A stretch of 64,000 nt of DNA, from positions 62,001 to 126,000 of the forward strand of contig JAHIUA010000023.1 in the NCBI GenBank assembly GCA_018817385.1. Reading direction: 5' to 3'. Under the pieces are notes generated by a model. That model had not been told where the DNA came from and made no database searches. It was given only the letters and a program-made list of their open reading frames with translations. The translations under genes were made by a program, and so were the position numbers. Source of the stretch: Pseudomonadota bacterium. Its GTDB lineage: Bacteria > Desulfobacterota > Desulfobulbia > Desulfobulbales > Desulfocapsaceae. Shown here piece after piece: positions 36,956-46,619 of this stretch; the first letter of the stretch is position 1, and each line of letters opens with the position of its first letter.

Positions 36956-37252
36956 TGGACAACTTTTCAAGCTATTTGATGTTTGCACAGCTTGGCATAA
37001 ACAAACTCTTCGGCTTCGCCTCAGACTCTTAGGTTTTTAAAGGCATAAGGGAACTCAATAATAGAAAAAGGAAAGGGAGTCCGAAGACTCCCCCGACGAA
37101 TAATTCTATTCCTTCGTTCCCATCTGGCTATCTCTTGGCAGGTTTCTTCTCAGCAGAGCCTGCCTCTGTTTCACCAGACCTCTTTACCTGCAATAAACAG
37201 GAATGACTTTTTTGATTTTAACGTGATTGTTTTTTCTGTGATGTGGGCTAAG
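36956..37252. other. Intergenic segment with a stable hairpin
   Basis: No gene seen. A perfect 7-bp stem GGGAGTC-CGAA-GACTCCC (37075-37092) lies here without a following T-run, so it is not a typical intrinsic terminator. The segment ends at the first 35-bp direct repeat. Confidence 0.5.
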
Positions 37253-37287
37253 AGTACTTTTTCGTCCAATTGAGGTTCAAAGACCAT
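37253..37287. repeat. 35-bp direct repeat, copy 1
   Basis: This 35-bp sequence, beginning AGTACTTTTTCGTCC and ending CAAAGACCAT, is identical to 51838-51872. The two copies bound a 14.6-kb block that carries the stress and redox genes. Sequence on either side of the copies differs. Confidence 0.9.
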
Positions 37288-37362
37288 GAATGTCCGTGGT
37301 ACCCTAATGTGGAGTCCAAATCTCTCACACGACAATTTTTTTTGGGGACTTCAGACGCCACC

Positions 37363-37809
37363 TTACCTGGGTACCCCATAATTCAGACTCTGCATATAGA
37401 TAATCAGAGCTTCAAGGTCATCACCTGATAGTTCCCTGTAAGCTAGTTTCTTTTTCATAACATGCCCAGACAGCTTTCCCTGCAGCGCATCTGCCCCGGT
37501 TATCCAGTCACGTAACTCTTCCGCGTTGTGTTTTGTACCGACATCATCCAGCGGATTGCGCGGATTTCCTTTTCCAGCAATAGAATGGCATTGTGCACAT
37601 GATTGTTGTTTATATACCTGAGTTCCGGACTGGATAATTTTTGAATCAGGAAGAATGATTTCAGAACGCTCACTGACAATATCTTTTTCCCCTCCTTTCC
37701 CGGTATCCAGAAGCATGTTCGGATTCTGAAGGATGGCGAAGATCGTCGTTAATAATAGTATCAACAGTCCCGTGATAAGTACAAATCGTCTGGCCCATTG
37801 TTCACGCAT
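37363..37809 (-). CDS. Membrane-anchored monohaem cytochrome c
   Basis: This 148-residue protein has an N-terminal membrane anchor (about 10-33) and one haem-binding CAQCH motif near residue 69; Met in GHVM is a candidate sixth ligand. It is 12 nt downstream of the ferric-reductase-like gene, so it may exchange electrons with it at the periplasmic face. Confidence 0.88.
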   Translation of the reverse strand: MREQWARRFVLITGLLILLLTTIFAILQNPNMLLDTGKGGEKDIVSERSEIILPDSKIIQSGTQVYKQQSCAQCHSIAGKGNPRNPLDDVGTKHNAEELRDWITGADALQGKLSGHVMKKKLAYRELSGDDLEALIIYMQSLNYGVPR

Positions 37810-37821
37810 GAGTTCTCTCTC

Positions 37822-39141
37822 TTAAACCATATTAAAGAGTTCGAAGTGAACCCGGCTTTGCGGCACCTGCATGTTCTTCAGTCCCTGTTGAGCCACATCA
37901 CACATTGGCCCCGGACCACACATGAAGTATTCGTATTTCTCCGCATCACCGGGAAGGACTTTTCGGAGCACTTTTTCGCTAATAAAACCCGTCTCACCCT
38001 CCCAGTTGTCCGGCGGCTCCACCAATATATGTAGCAAACGCAAGTTCAGATTTTCCCGCAGGTCTTCCAGTTCTTCCAGAAAGGTCACATCCTGCTGGCG
38101 ATTATTGCAACAGAAGAACCATAGCGGGCGCTCTTCGTGGCGATCTGCCAGCGTGCGTAACATACTGACAATCGGCGCAGTGCCTATGCCCCCTGCAATA
38201 AAAACAAAGCCGGGTGCTGCAGGGTACAGGTCCACAGTGAAGACACCATAGGGGCCGTCAAGGTAAGCAGTTTCACCCGCCTGAATCGTTTTGATGGTAT
38301 GGGTGAAATCTCCAAGATCTTTAATGGTGAATTCCAAGAGGTGATTGTTTAATGCGCTGGAAGAAAAGGAGAAGGGGTGTTCTCTTACATGCCAGGGCGA
38401 ATCCCGCAGTGTCAGCCAGGCAAACTGACCAGGTCTGAAACGCATTCCTTTATGGCCGTCAGGTTCAAGAGCCAGGGTCCAGCTGTTACCGTGTTCCTGC
38501 CTTACTTCAACCACCCGATAGGGGTTTTTATACATCTGCCAGGGTTTGATCATCCGCAGGTAGACGATTAACAGCAGCCAGAATAATGTGTAACTAGTCC
38601 ACAGCCAGTGCTTGGCTGGAGCATTGATATAGTAGCCAACGCCCTCGATGTGAATCAACGCCAGAACAAAGGTTGATATCGCAAGCATGATATGAAGCAT
38701 ACGCCATCCATCATAATGAATGCGCAATGTTTTTCGCCAAACTGACGTAATAATGAGCATTACAAACAGCAGCAGTGAAATACGGCCCGCAGTCATGTAA
38801 AAGGGAGCTTCTAGAGGGTTGAGTGCTCCCAGTGCCTCAGCACGGCTAATACGGATAATAAGATAGTGGAGAATAATAAAAGAGAGGGCCAGTATCGCCA
38901 GATAGCGGTGGAAGTAGTACACAATATCGATGCCAAAAGGTGCACTGGCACGCCGGAAGCGGGCAGTGAGAAGAAATTGAATCCCTACCATGCCCATACC
39001 GGAAAAGCCGATGGCCATGGAGAAATCCCACCAAAACCCTGAACCGGAAGGCATTTCTCCAACTTTTAGCACCAGCAGAGGTGTCAGCACTAATATCAGA
39101 TAAACATAGATCCAGAAAAACGATGTATGGAAGGTTCTCAT
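37822..39141 (-). CDS. Ferric-reductase/NADPH-oxidase-like flavocytochrome
   Basis: The N-terminal half of this 439-residue protein has about six membrane helices with paired histidines (HRYLAI, LHYL, HIML, LIHIEG) that would bind two b haems. The C-terminal half is a ferredoxin-reductase module: FAD site HPFSFSS near 232, NAD(P) site FIAGGIGTAPIVS near 300 and terminal CGPGPMC near 412. It would move electrons from cytoplasmic NAD(P)H across the membrane, perhaps to the adjacent cytochrome c. The acceptor is unknown. Confidence 0.88.
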   Translation of the reverse strand: MRTFHTSFFWIYVYLILVLTPLLVLKVGEMPSGSGFWWDFSMAIGFSGMGMVGIQFLLTARFRRASAPFGIDIVYYFHRYLAILALSFIILHYLIIRISRAEALGALNPLEAPFYMTAGRISLLLFVMLIITSVWRKTLRIHYDGWRMLHIMLAISTFVLALIHIEGVGYYINAPAKHWLWTSYTLFWLLLIVYLRMIKPWQMYKNPYRVVEVRQEHGNSWTLALEPDGHKGMRFRPGQFAWLTLRDSPWHVREHPFSFSSSALNNHLLEFTIKDLGDFTHTIKTIQAGETAYLDGPYGVFTVDLYPAAPGFVFIAGGIGTAPIVSMLRTLADRHEERPLWFFCCNNRQQDVTFLEELEDLRENLNLRLLHILVEPPDNWEGETGFISEKVLRKVLPGDAEKYEYFMCGPGPMCDVAQQGLKNMQVPQSRVHFELFNMV

Positions 39142-39530
39142 ATTGATGATATCGTTTTGTTAATATAGCTTACAGGACGTTTAGGGGAAATAGCTTCTGA
39201 TTCCAACACCAATACATCATATTGTTGCCTCCTGTTCAAGTAAATAACTGTGCGGCAGTTTTTTTTCATTCAACATTGCTGCTGAAATATACCAATTGAC
39301 CGTTACGGACAGAAACAGTCAAAAAAACCAATGCGCGGATTCCAGTCGTCATTATAATTTTAAGTATTGCTCTTTCATGATGAGTATTTTTTTCAAACAT
39401 GTTTGTTTTTTAACTATGACTCACCCCACAATCCAGATAGCCACATATTTAGCTCAACAGAAAATCCGGTCAGAGGAGGGGAGCTTGGATTAAGGTTTAC
39501 TGTATCGCCGTTGCAATCTGAGACAGATCA
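39142..39530. other. Intergenic segment, nothing recognised
   Basis: About 390 bp between the BON-protein gene and the flavocytochrome operon. I see no coding pattern, tRNA or strong repeat. It should contain the promoter of the flavocytochrome/cytochrome pair. Confidence 0.5.
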
Positions 39531-40076
39531 TTATTCAGGCAATGTCGTCTCTTCAGCAAGCAGGACTGTTGCATGAATAGTTATGGCAACAACTCCTTCA
39601 ATCTCTGCAATTTTCTTTTTGAGAAACTGCACATCGCGTGGATGGAAAAAGACACCTGTCACCGAGACCGCCCCCCCGGCAACCTGAATAAAGTGCGCAC
39701 CTCCGTGCAAGCACTCACAATCCATCAAAATCATACGAATTCTTTCCTCAATGGCTGTGTCGCTAACGGGAAACAGGGCTTTGACCCCGATTTCATTTTC
39801 AACCTCGGTGACACCCGTTGTTTTCCAGGCAATCTTCTCAATATCCATTTTGTGTAAGTAAAGATGGACGGTGCCTGTGAGCAGAACAAAGCCGTCATCG
39901 ACATAAATTGTTAGCTTACTTGTGCTCAGAGCTGCATGTTCTGTCGCCTGATCCAGAATGCGCTGTCGGATGGTTTCGTTATCTGAGGCAACTGCTTGAC
40001 AGCTCCAGAGCGTAAAGAGCAGAAAGAGTATTGTGCCGGTGACACTGATTGTGGCTACTTTTCTGTACCTTTGCAT
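39531..40076 (-). CDS. Periplasmic protein with two BON domains
   Basis: This 181-residue exported protein has a signal peptide (about 1-30) and two BON (OsmY-like) domains, about 33-97 (TIYVDDGFVLLTGTV) and 103-170 (VAGGAVSVTGVF). BON proteins bind phospholipid or envelope surfaces and are commonly induced by osmotic or envelope stress, in keeping with the neighbouring stress genes. Confidence 0.85.
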   Translation of the reverse strand: MQRYRKVATISVTGTILFLLFTLWSCQAVASDNETIRQRILDQATEHAALSTSKLTIYVDDGFVLLTGTVHLYLHKMDIEKIAWKTTGVTEVENEIGVKALFPVSDTAIEERIRMILMDCECLHGGAHFIQVAGGAVSVTGVFFHPRDVQFLKKKIAEIEGVVAITIHATVLLAEETTLPE

Positions 40077-40152
40077 TGTTTTTCTCCTGTGGTTAAAGAA
40101 GGCATTATACAGTGTAACTAAAGAGTTTTCCGACTTGTCGGGTTAGCCTTGT

Positions 40153-40980
40153 CTATACCCTGGTCTCTATTTTTTTAGATAGCTCTTTTTTCGATTCCCT
40201 GCTAATAACAACTCGATTTCTTCCCTGTTGTTTTGCAAGGTAGAGAGCCTTGTCAGCTTTCTCGTAAAGCATCCTCGGAATACTAGTATTATAGTCGCTA
40301 GTGCTGGCAACACCAGCTGAAATTGTAATTGCAATCTGATGTTTTTTGTCCGTTATCAGCGTTGTCCTGCTGATTGTATCACGGATACGTTCTGCAATGG
40401 CTGCAGCAGCAGTCGAAGAAGTGTTGGGCAGAAAAAAAACAAACTCTTCACCACCGATTCGAGCAACGACATCGCTCCTGCGAGCAGCATGTTGCAGGAT
40501 CTTTCCGATATGTTTGAGCAGTTCATCACCCACCGGATGTCCGTATTTGTCATTCACTTTTTTAAAAAAATCGAGATCAAACAGGATCAGTGAGCTATCA
40601 CTTTTTTCCCGTTTCCCGGTAGCCCACTGTTCATCCATACGAGTCCACAGATAGCGGGAATTAAAGAGACCGGTAAGTGGATCACGCAGAGCGAGTTTCT
40701 CCAGATGATCCTCCCGCGAACCGATCATTGCTCCAAAAAATGAAAATGCCGCCACAGTGACCAGAAAAACATAACCATACAGCATAGGGTGCCTGATGAT
40801 ATCTTCTAAGGGTAAGATCCCGGCAGCCATTTCAGCCATGATAAACAGAAGATCTATGGCCACACCAAACAGGAAAAACTGCGCAATACGTCTATTACGG
40901 TTCAAATGGTTTTCAGAGGCCGTACCATCCACTGTCGCAAAATATTTCCCCGTGACAAGTTCATTCATGAAAGCGATCAT
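40153..40980 (-). CDS. Membrane diguanylate cyclase (GGDEF)
   Basis: An N-terminal membrane region (two to three helices, about 25-90) is followed by a GGDEF domain. The catalytic loop reads GGEEF and is preceded at five residues by RRSD, a product-inhibition I-site, so the enzyme should make c-di-GMP and be feedback-inhibited. I prefer ATG 40980, which has AAGGA upstream; ATGs at 40992 and 40968 are alternatives. It overlaps the sensor kinase gene, suggesting joint control. Confidence 0.9.
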   Translation of the reverse strand: MIAFMNELVTGKYFATVDGTASENHLNRNRRIAQFFLFGVAIDLLFIMAEMAAGILPLEDIIRHPMLYGYVFLVTVAAFSFFGAMIGSREDHLEKLALRDPLTGLFNSRYLWTRMDEQWATGKREKSDSSLILFDLDFFKKVNDKYGHPVGDELLKHIGKILQHAARRSDVVARIGGEEFVFFLPNTSSTAAAAIAERIRDTISRTTLITDKKHQIAITISAGVASTSDYNTSIPRMLYEKADKALYLAKQQGRNRVVISRESKKELSKKIETRV

Positions 40981-42088
40981 TACTGTTGCCATCCTTCAGG
41001 TTTATTCTGAAAATAGTCCCGCCACCATTGTTGTCCAGAATATGTAAAGACCAGCCGTGGGCGTCGATGATCTTCTTTACGATTGGCAGACCAAGGCCGG
41101 TGCCTTCCTTTTTCGTGGTAAAAAAGGGATCAAACACCTTTTGTCTTTTCGCAAGCGGTATACCACTGCCATTATCAGCCACATCGAGAACCAGGTTTCC
41201 GGGTGATGAATATGACAGTGTGATTGTAACTGTCTCCCCCTCGGGAGAGGCTTCAACAGCATTCTGTATCAGGTTGATAATCACCTGCTCAAAACGTAAG
41301 CTGTCGAATTTGATATCTGTCGGTTCAGGGTTGGGGTGGTATTCAACAGATACTCTTTTCTTTCGGGCTGCCTCTTGCACTTTAGCCTGTCCGTTCCTGA
41401 CAGTTGTATCTATATTTCCTCGCACCTTTGTTAAGGCCAGAGGTTTGGAGAAGTCAAGCATATCCCCGGTCATCCGTTCCATCTTTTCGGTTTCCTGTAT
41501 GATAAGGGCTAGTTTCAGGCGAGCCGGATCGTGATCGTCCATTTTTTTTAAAATACGCCTGGCAAAACCGCCAATAAGCATTAGTGGGGATCGCATGTCA
41601 TGGGCAGCTGCGGTAAGGGATCTGCCCATGACAGCAAGGTTGTCTGCCTGCAAGACCATTTCCCTGGCAGCTGTATCTCTGTCTTTTAAAGCACCAGTGA
41701 GTAGAGCCAGGCCGTTATAAAGACAAAGAGATAAAATACTATCTAGAGCATTCGGAGAAAGACCCTGCCAGTGCCAATAAATAAAAGGCAGGTAAAATAC
41801 TGTGATTGTGATCGAAACCAGTAGAGCTCCACGCAAGCCAAACCAAAACGCAGCCAAAACAATCGGGATACAGTACAGCTCACCGTAGAATACATGAAAA
41901 TAATAGCGGCTCTGCTCCGTATTGTAGTGCAGTAATGTGATCCCTACTGATAGAAAAGCAAGTAGTGCCCATTTCTGTACCAGTTTGATCCTTTTGTTTT
42001 CCATCAGCTTCCTCTCTTCGTTGAAAAAGGTGACCTTTGCAAAATTAATCCCTTGAGCTCCTCGATTTTTTTTGTCGAGATCTTCCAT
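40961..42088 (-). CDS. Membrane sensor histidine kinase
   Basis: This 375-residue kinase has four to five N-terminal membrane helices (about 35-150) and no obvious periplasmic sensor. It has a DHp phospho-acceptor His in AAHDMRSP near 183 and an HATPase domain (NLIQNAVEAS, DNGSGIP, GTGLGLPIV). No response regulator gene is adjacent; the overlapping GGDEF gene is the likely functional partner. An IS110 element lies immediately upstream and may affect its promoter. Confidence 0.88.
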   Translation of the reverse strand: MEDLDKKNRGAQGINFAKVTFFNEERKLMENKRIKLVQKWALLAFLSVGITLLHYNTEQSRYYFHVFYGELYCIPIVLAAFWFGLRGALLVSITITVFYLPFIYWHWQGLSPNALDSILSLCLYNGLALLTGALKDRDTAAREMVLQADNLAVMGRSLTAAAHDMRSPLMLIGGFARRILKKMDDHDPARLKLALIIQETEKMERMTGDMLDFSKPLALTKVRGNIDTTVRNGQAKVQEAARKKRVSVEYHPNPEPTDIKFDSLRFEQVIINLIQNAVEASPEGETVTITLSYSSPGNLVLDVADNGSGIPLAKRQKVFDPFFTTKKEGTGLGLPIVKKIIDAHGWSLHILDNNGGGTIFRINLKDGNSNDRFHE

Positions 42089-42132
42089 GCTGACCTGTTG
42101 TACGTTTTGTTGTTCCTTTCTATTTGATAATA

Positions 42133-42215
42133 GAGAAGGCCCCCTATCGCTAGCCCCATCATTTGGGGTAAAATAGAGATATAGGGATTACAACCTCAAC
42201 CAAGGAGGCCTTCTC
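42133..42215 (+). promoter_or_regulatory. Structured leader of IS110 transposase
   Basis: The inverted repeat GAGAAGGCC (42133-42141) / GGCCTTCTC (42207-42215) closes on the ATG of the transposase. Inside is a CCCC-ATCATTT-GGGG hairpin. IS110-type elements encode a guide (bridge or seeker) RNA in a non-coding end, and this folded leader is a candidate. Confidence 0.5.
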
Positions 42216-43259
42216 ATGATTTTCTACACGAAGCAGCACAAATTCTACTGTGGTATCGACCTGCATACCACTAAGATGTATCTCTGCATCCTGGATAAAG
42301 ACGGGGTGATCAGGTTGCACAGAAACATTAAGACCAAGCCGGATCTCTTTCTAAAGGCAATCGAGCCATTTAGGGAAGACGTGGTGGTCTGTGTCGAATG
42401 CATGTTCTCATGGTACTGGCTGGCTGATCTCTGTGCAAGGCAGAACATACCCTTTGTCCTTGGCCATGCACTCTACATGGGGGCCATTCATGGCGGCAAA
42501 AGCAAGAACGACAAAATCGATTCCAGGAAGATCGCAGGACTCCTAAGGGGAGGCATGCTCCCCATGGCATTTGTCTATCCGGAAAAGATGAGAGCTGCCA
42601 GGGATCTTTTGCGACGCCGAAACCATCTTATGCGCAAACGGGCAGAACTTCTGGCCCATATCCAAAACACTGCCAAACAGTACAACCTGCCGGACGATCT
42701 TGGCAGTATTTCCAAGGCCAGACAGAGAATAAATCTGCTGGAGCGGTTCCATGATCCGGTGGTGCGAACCTCAATCAAAGCCAATCTGGATATTATCAAT
42801 GCTCATGATTCAGTACTTGCAGAACTTGAGCGGGAAATTATCAAAAACGCCAAACATCATGACCCGACAAGCTACGCTCTGTTGCAGACAATCCCAGGTG
42901 TCGGCAAGATTATTGCCCTTGATCTGCTCTACGAAATCTGCAACATTTCACGATTTCCAACGGTCCAGAAATTTGCCTCCTATTGCCGTCTGGTTAAATG
43001 CGTCAAGGAATCCAATGGTAAAAAATACGGATCATCAGGCAAAAAAATCGGCAATGCTCATCTACGCTGGGCCTTTGGCCAAGCAGCCCAGTTATTCTAC
43101 ATGCGCAACAAAAGAGGAAAAAAGCTCATGAACAAATTGACTGCAAAATATGGCAAAGGAAAAGCCTTGTCTGTCCTGGCACATAAGCTGGGAAGAGCGG
43201 TTTATTATATCCTTACGAACCGAAAAGGATTTGATATGGATAAATTCCTGACAGCTTGA
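42216..43259 (+). mobile_element. IS110-family transposase
   Basis: This 347-residue DEDD recombinase has an N-terminal RuvC-like domain beginning CGIDLHTTKMYLCILD. Acidic residues follow (VCVECM; KNDKIDSRKIA), and a C-terminal transposase-20 domain carries the helix-hairpin-helix TIPGVGKIIALDLL plus the serine-containing YGSSGKKIGNAHLRWA. The frame is intact. It is inserted between the histidine kinase gene and a damaged ion-channel gene. There are no classical terminal inverted repeats, as expected, so the element ends are not fixed; they probably lie between about 42110 and 43500. Confidence 0.92.
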
Positions 43260-43500
43260 ACGGGAGGGGACGGACAGGCTCAACGCATAACTGGAGCTAA
43301 TGAAACACTTGAGTATAATGACTTACATCGCCTACTGGTGGAGAGACACCATGGCAAATAAAAAGCCGAGAAGAAAGTGATGATATGCACGAGCAAGCAA
43401 CCTGTTGTTTTGATTGGCCGTCCGTCCCGCTCCTTTTACAATATGATTTTGATGCGGTTCTGCCCCTCCCCCGAACCTGCAACTAACTACGGCATGTCAT
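43260..43500 (+). other. 3' non-coding end of IS110 element
   Basis: Non-coding. GGGAGGGGACGGAC near 43263 and GTCCGTCCCGCTCC near 43420 form a long-range inverted repeat. In the IS1111 subgroup the guide RNA lies downstream of the transposase, so this segment is the alternative candidate to the 5' leader. Confidence 0.4.
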
Positions 43501-43613
43501 GAACAGACATGACCACGTTGTTTTGAATAGGACGGCATGAGGGTACGATTCAGTTTCTAGGACGCAGAAAAAAACATTCTGCAGCTGGCAAACTTCCTGC
43601 TGAGGCAGAGTCC

Positions 43614-43680
43614 GCAGAAATACTATCCGGCCTCCGACGAGCGTCACTTTGGCCCATTCTCGGCCGGACAGTATTTCTGC
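43614..43680. repeat. 19-bp imperfect inverted repeat
   Basis: The arms GCAGAAATACTATCCGGCC (43614-43632) and GGCCGGACAGTATTTCTGC (43662-43680) match except at one base, with a 29-nt loop. It lies in a 340-bp gene-free stretch between IS110 and the channel remnant, where I see no coding pattern. It could be a miniature element or a relic of one. Confidence 0.7.
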
Positions 43681-43840
43681 TCATTGCCGGAATTCAGCAA
43701 CGGAGGCTTTGCCGGTTGATCCTCGGTAAGTGTTTGGTGCAGAATAGCTGACACCAGCCTTGAAACCCAAGACGGAACTGATTTTCAAAGATCACTCAGC
43801 CTTACGGCTGTAGGACGAAATATTTCGCCCCTGGATTTTT

Positions 43841-44575
43841 TTATGTGTTGACAACCGGGGGCCTTCTAAGTGTTTTATCACTTTCTTCGTTAAGAACATT
43901 TACCACCACCCCGATGACCATATTCAAAAAAGCAAAAGCAGTAAAAAAGATAAAACTGAGATAATATAGCCAGGAGAGGGGTACACTTTCATGGTTTCAT
44001 ACATGACATCGGTCCAGTCTTCAAAGGTCATGACCCGGAACAGAGTCAACAGTGAAATCGATATGTCCCCCCACAGCTCTGGATTGATACCAACGAAGAA
44101 GGTGCTTCCGATGGCAGCATAGATGTAGAAAATGCTAAACATTAAACCTACGATATAGCCAAGTTGAGGCAGAGCCACGAGCAGCGAATTCAACCGCAAT
44201 CTCATCTCGGGAATAATGGAAACCATTCGCAGGACACGAAAGATCCGGATCAGACGTCCAACAATTGCAAGCTCACTGTCCTGTATGGGAATCAGGCTGA
44301 CAGCAACAATCAGGGTATCAAAAATATTCCACCCCTGTTAAAAAAAATCTATCTTATTCTTCTCACCCAGAAAGCGAATGGTGATTTCCGTCAGAAAAAA
44401 GAAGGTAATGAACCAGTCCAACAGATGAACCACCTGGAGGAAAACGAGAGGAATATTATAGGTTTTTGCTCCAATAACAAGTGCTGAAAAAAATAATTAC
44501 CCCGATAACAAGAAATTCAAACACTTTATTACTGCGAAGTTCGTTAAATTTTTCCTGTATTTTAACCGTTTGCAT
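43841..44575 (-). pseudogene. Broken voltage-gated cation channel (NaChBac-like)
   Basis: Pieces of one ion-transport protein appear in order but in different frames. They are a start MQTVKIQEKFNELRS at 44575, a sensor helix ending RLIRIFRVLRMV, a pore with selectivity-filter motif TFEDW, and a last helix FAFLNMVIGVVVNVL ending at 43841. I find a frameshift at a T7 run near 44490, an in-frame TAA near 44338 (where FFKQGWNIFD would be expected) and another frameshift near 43975. Three lesions argue for true decay rather than one sequencing error. Confidence 0.8.
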
Positions 44576-44607
44576 AATTACTTACTAAGATGTTGAAATT
44601 TAAAGAG

Positions 44608-45540
44608 TTATGTGTCAAGTTGTACCGGACTGATAAATCCGTCTGGCTTCACTGCCAAAACCGAACAGTCCAGACTGTACAATATTTTTTCAGCTGTGTT
44701 GCCGATAAAAAAACCTGGAATTCCTGCACGGCATACAGTACCCATCACAACAAGATCAATCTGGTGCTGGTGCACAAGTTTAGGAATGACCTCATCGGCC
44801 GTCCCCTCAACAATATGCTCCTGATGCGGCAGGTGCTGCAAATTACTCTGGTGCAGCAGGTCTTTCAGCCAGTCGATTCTCATTTTTTTTATCTGCCCAC
44901 GAATGTCAACAGGACTTTTCAGGGTCTTAAGCTGAGCATCAGGGGACACCCATTTCCAGGCATGCACAATATGGAGTTCGCTTTTGTCCATACGGGATAG
45001 AGAACTTGCCAGTCCCATGATTTTAGTGTTCAGTGCTGTCTCTTTACTTTCCATTGGTGCCACATCCACTGCAGCCATAATCCGATGAAAGCATTGGGCC
45101 TGCCCAGGCTTTATCAACCACACCGGGCAGGGGCATTTCCGCAATAAATGCATGGCTGTTGAGCCAAACAGCATGCCGAGCTTTCCGCCCATCCCCCTGA
45201 CGGTCTTAATCACCAGATCATGTTTATTACGCAACACCTCTTTAATGATCTCAATAAATTCACGGCCAACAAGGATTTTGCACGTTACGTGGGAGGTGTC
45301 CGGAAAATGGGCCACCTCTCTTTCAAGACGCAGGGTATATTCCTTACTGGCAAGTTTCATTATTTCTTCAGAGGTAACAGATGTAATCAACATCTGATAA
45401 TCACGGGGGATCTTCCCTATTACCTGAATTACAGTCAATCTGGCCTGGTTGCATCTTGCCAGATCAATGGCCCTACTGAGGGTTGATTGGCCAGACTCGC
45501 CACTGTCATGAACCAGAAGAATATTTTTAAAACGTTTCAT
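44608..45540 (-). CDS. Tandem universal stress protein (UspE-like)
   Basis: This protein of about 310 residues has two Usp domains, each near 145 residues. The second carries the nucleotide-binding pattern VMGTVCRAGIPGFFIGNTAE. I choose ATG 45540, with GGAGGAG 6 nt upstream; a TTG at 45555 extends the frame. It is paired with a paralogue just upstream. Usp proteins support survival under starvation and oxidative stress. Confidence 0.9.
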   Translation of the reverse strand: MKRFKNILLVHDSGESGQSTLSRAIDLARCNQARLTVIQVIGKIPRDYQMLITSVTSEEIMKLASKEYTLRLEREVAHFPDTSHVTCKILVGREFIEIIKEVLRNKHDLVIKTVRGMGGKLGMLFGSTAMHLLRKCPCPVWLIKPGQAQCFHRIMAAVDVAPMESKETALNTKIMGLASSLSRMDKSELHIVHAWKWVSPDAQLKTLKSPVDIRGQIKKMRIDWLKDLLHQSNLQHLPHQEHIVEGTADEVIPKLVHQHQIDLVVMGTVCRAGIPGFFIGNTAEKILYSLDCSVLAVKPDGFISPVQLDT

Positions 45541-45583
45541 ATCGAACTCCTCCAAATAAAGGACGCAGTCAACAACAACTCCA

Positions 45584-46549
45584 TCAGAGTGTCACCGGTG
45601 TAACAAACCCGGGAGGCTTTATTGCCAGAACAGAACAACCTATGTTATTTAAAATACTCTCAGCGGTGTTTCCCATGATTACGCCGGAAATTCCGGTGCG
45701 TGCCACTGTCCCCATGACAAGCAGAGCATTTTGTTGATCCTGTAGCAAATCCGAAATAACCTGATGCACTTGCCCCTTGACGATATGGAGCTGTGGCTTG
45801 ATGTAATCTATCGCTTGCGGGCTTACTATCTCAGTGAGTGTGTTCACAAGATCGTTCATCTTTTTCTCATCAGCAACTCTTCTGTGTTCAACCCATTCCG
45901 CAACTTTGCCACTTTCCGCAAGCCGAAATCGAGGGGTATTTAAAAAGTTTTCTCCCCAGGCTGTCCAGGCATGAACTATATGCAGTTCACAGAACTCTGA
46001 CAGAGCAAGCGAAGAAGCTATTTCCAGAATCTCTTTGTTCAGATTTTTTACTGTTTCATCGCCATTGTCACTCTCAACGTCCACTGCCGCAAATATTCGT
46101 TTATACCTTCCCTTTCCATCTGAATGTATGATCCATACAGGGCAGGGACACTTACGTAACAGGTGCATATCTGCACTGCCGAAAATTTTTTCGTGCAGAC
46201 CTCCTGTCTCTTCAGCGGCTTTCATAACCAAATCAAAGTCATTTCGTAAAACCTCACGGATAATTTCAGGAAATATACCACCTTCAATTATTTTTATCGT
46301 TATGTTGAGCCCTGGCGAAGCATTAGTAGCCTGCTCCTCAACAACCCCCTTCTGGACATCCATAGCCGCATTAATAAACCTGCGGCAATCGCTATCAGTC
46401 AGTCCGCAAAGAGCATTGGGAATATTCATGGGGCTGATAATAGTTAAATCGGCCTGATTGTGTTCTGCCAGCTCGACAGCCCTGAGCAGGGCTGAGTCCT
46501 GCCAACAGTTGCCTTCGGCCAGCAGTAATATATTTCCAAACCGTTTCAT
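45584..46549 (-). CDS. Tandem universal stress protein (UspE-like), paralogue
   Basis: Two Usp domains; the C-terminal one keeps VMGTVARTGISGVIMGNTAE for ATP binding. ATG 46549 has GGGAGAG upstream; the open frame extends to 46585. It shares the RHLLRKCPCPVWxI-type segment (LLRKCPCPVW) with the neighbouring Usp gene, so the pair arose by duplication. It lies downstream of the P-type ATPase. Confidence 0.9.
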   Translation of the reverse strand: MKRFGNILLLAEGNCWQDSALLRAVELAEHNQADLTIISPMNIPNALCGLTDSDCRRFINAAMDVQKGVVEEQATNASPGLNITIKIIEGGIFPEIIREVLRNDFDLVMKAAEETGGLHEKIFGSADMHLLRKCPCPVWIIHSDGKGRYKRIFAAVDVESDNGDETVKNLNKEILEIASSLALSEFCELHIVHAWTAWGENFLNTPRFRLAESGKVAEWVEHRRVADEKKMNDLVNTLTEIVSPQAIDYIKPQLHIVKGQVHQVISDLLQDQQNALLVMGTVARTGISGVIMGNTAESILNNIGCSVLAIKPPGFVTPVTL

Positions 46550-46619
46550 ATTTCTCTCCCTATATTTCTCTGTGTTATTGAGCACATACTCTTTTCCAGA
46601 TATCCATTATATAACAATC

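Noticed and set aside
37075-37092. Hairpin as intrinsic terminator
   Set aside because: The stem is perfect but no T-run follows on either strand.
39142-39530. Short frames between the BON and flavocytochrome genes
   Set aside because: No ribosome-binding sites, no recognisable protein pattern and no consistent frame.
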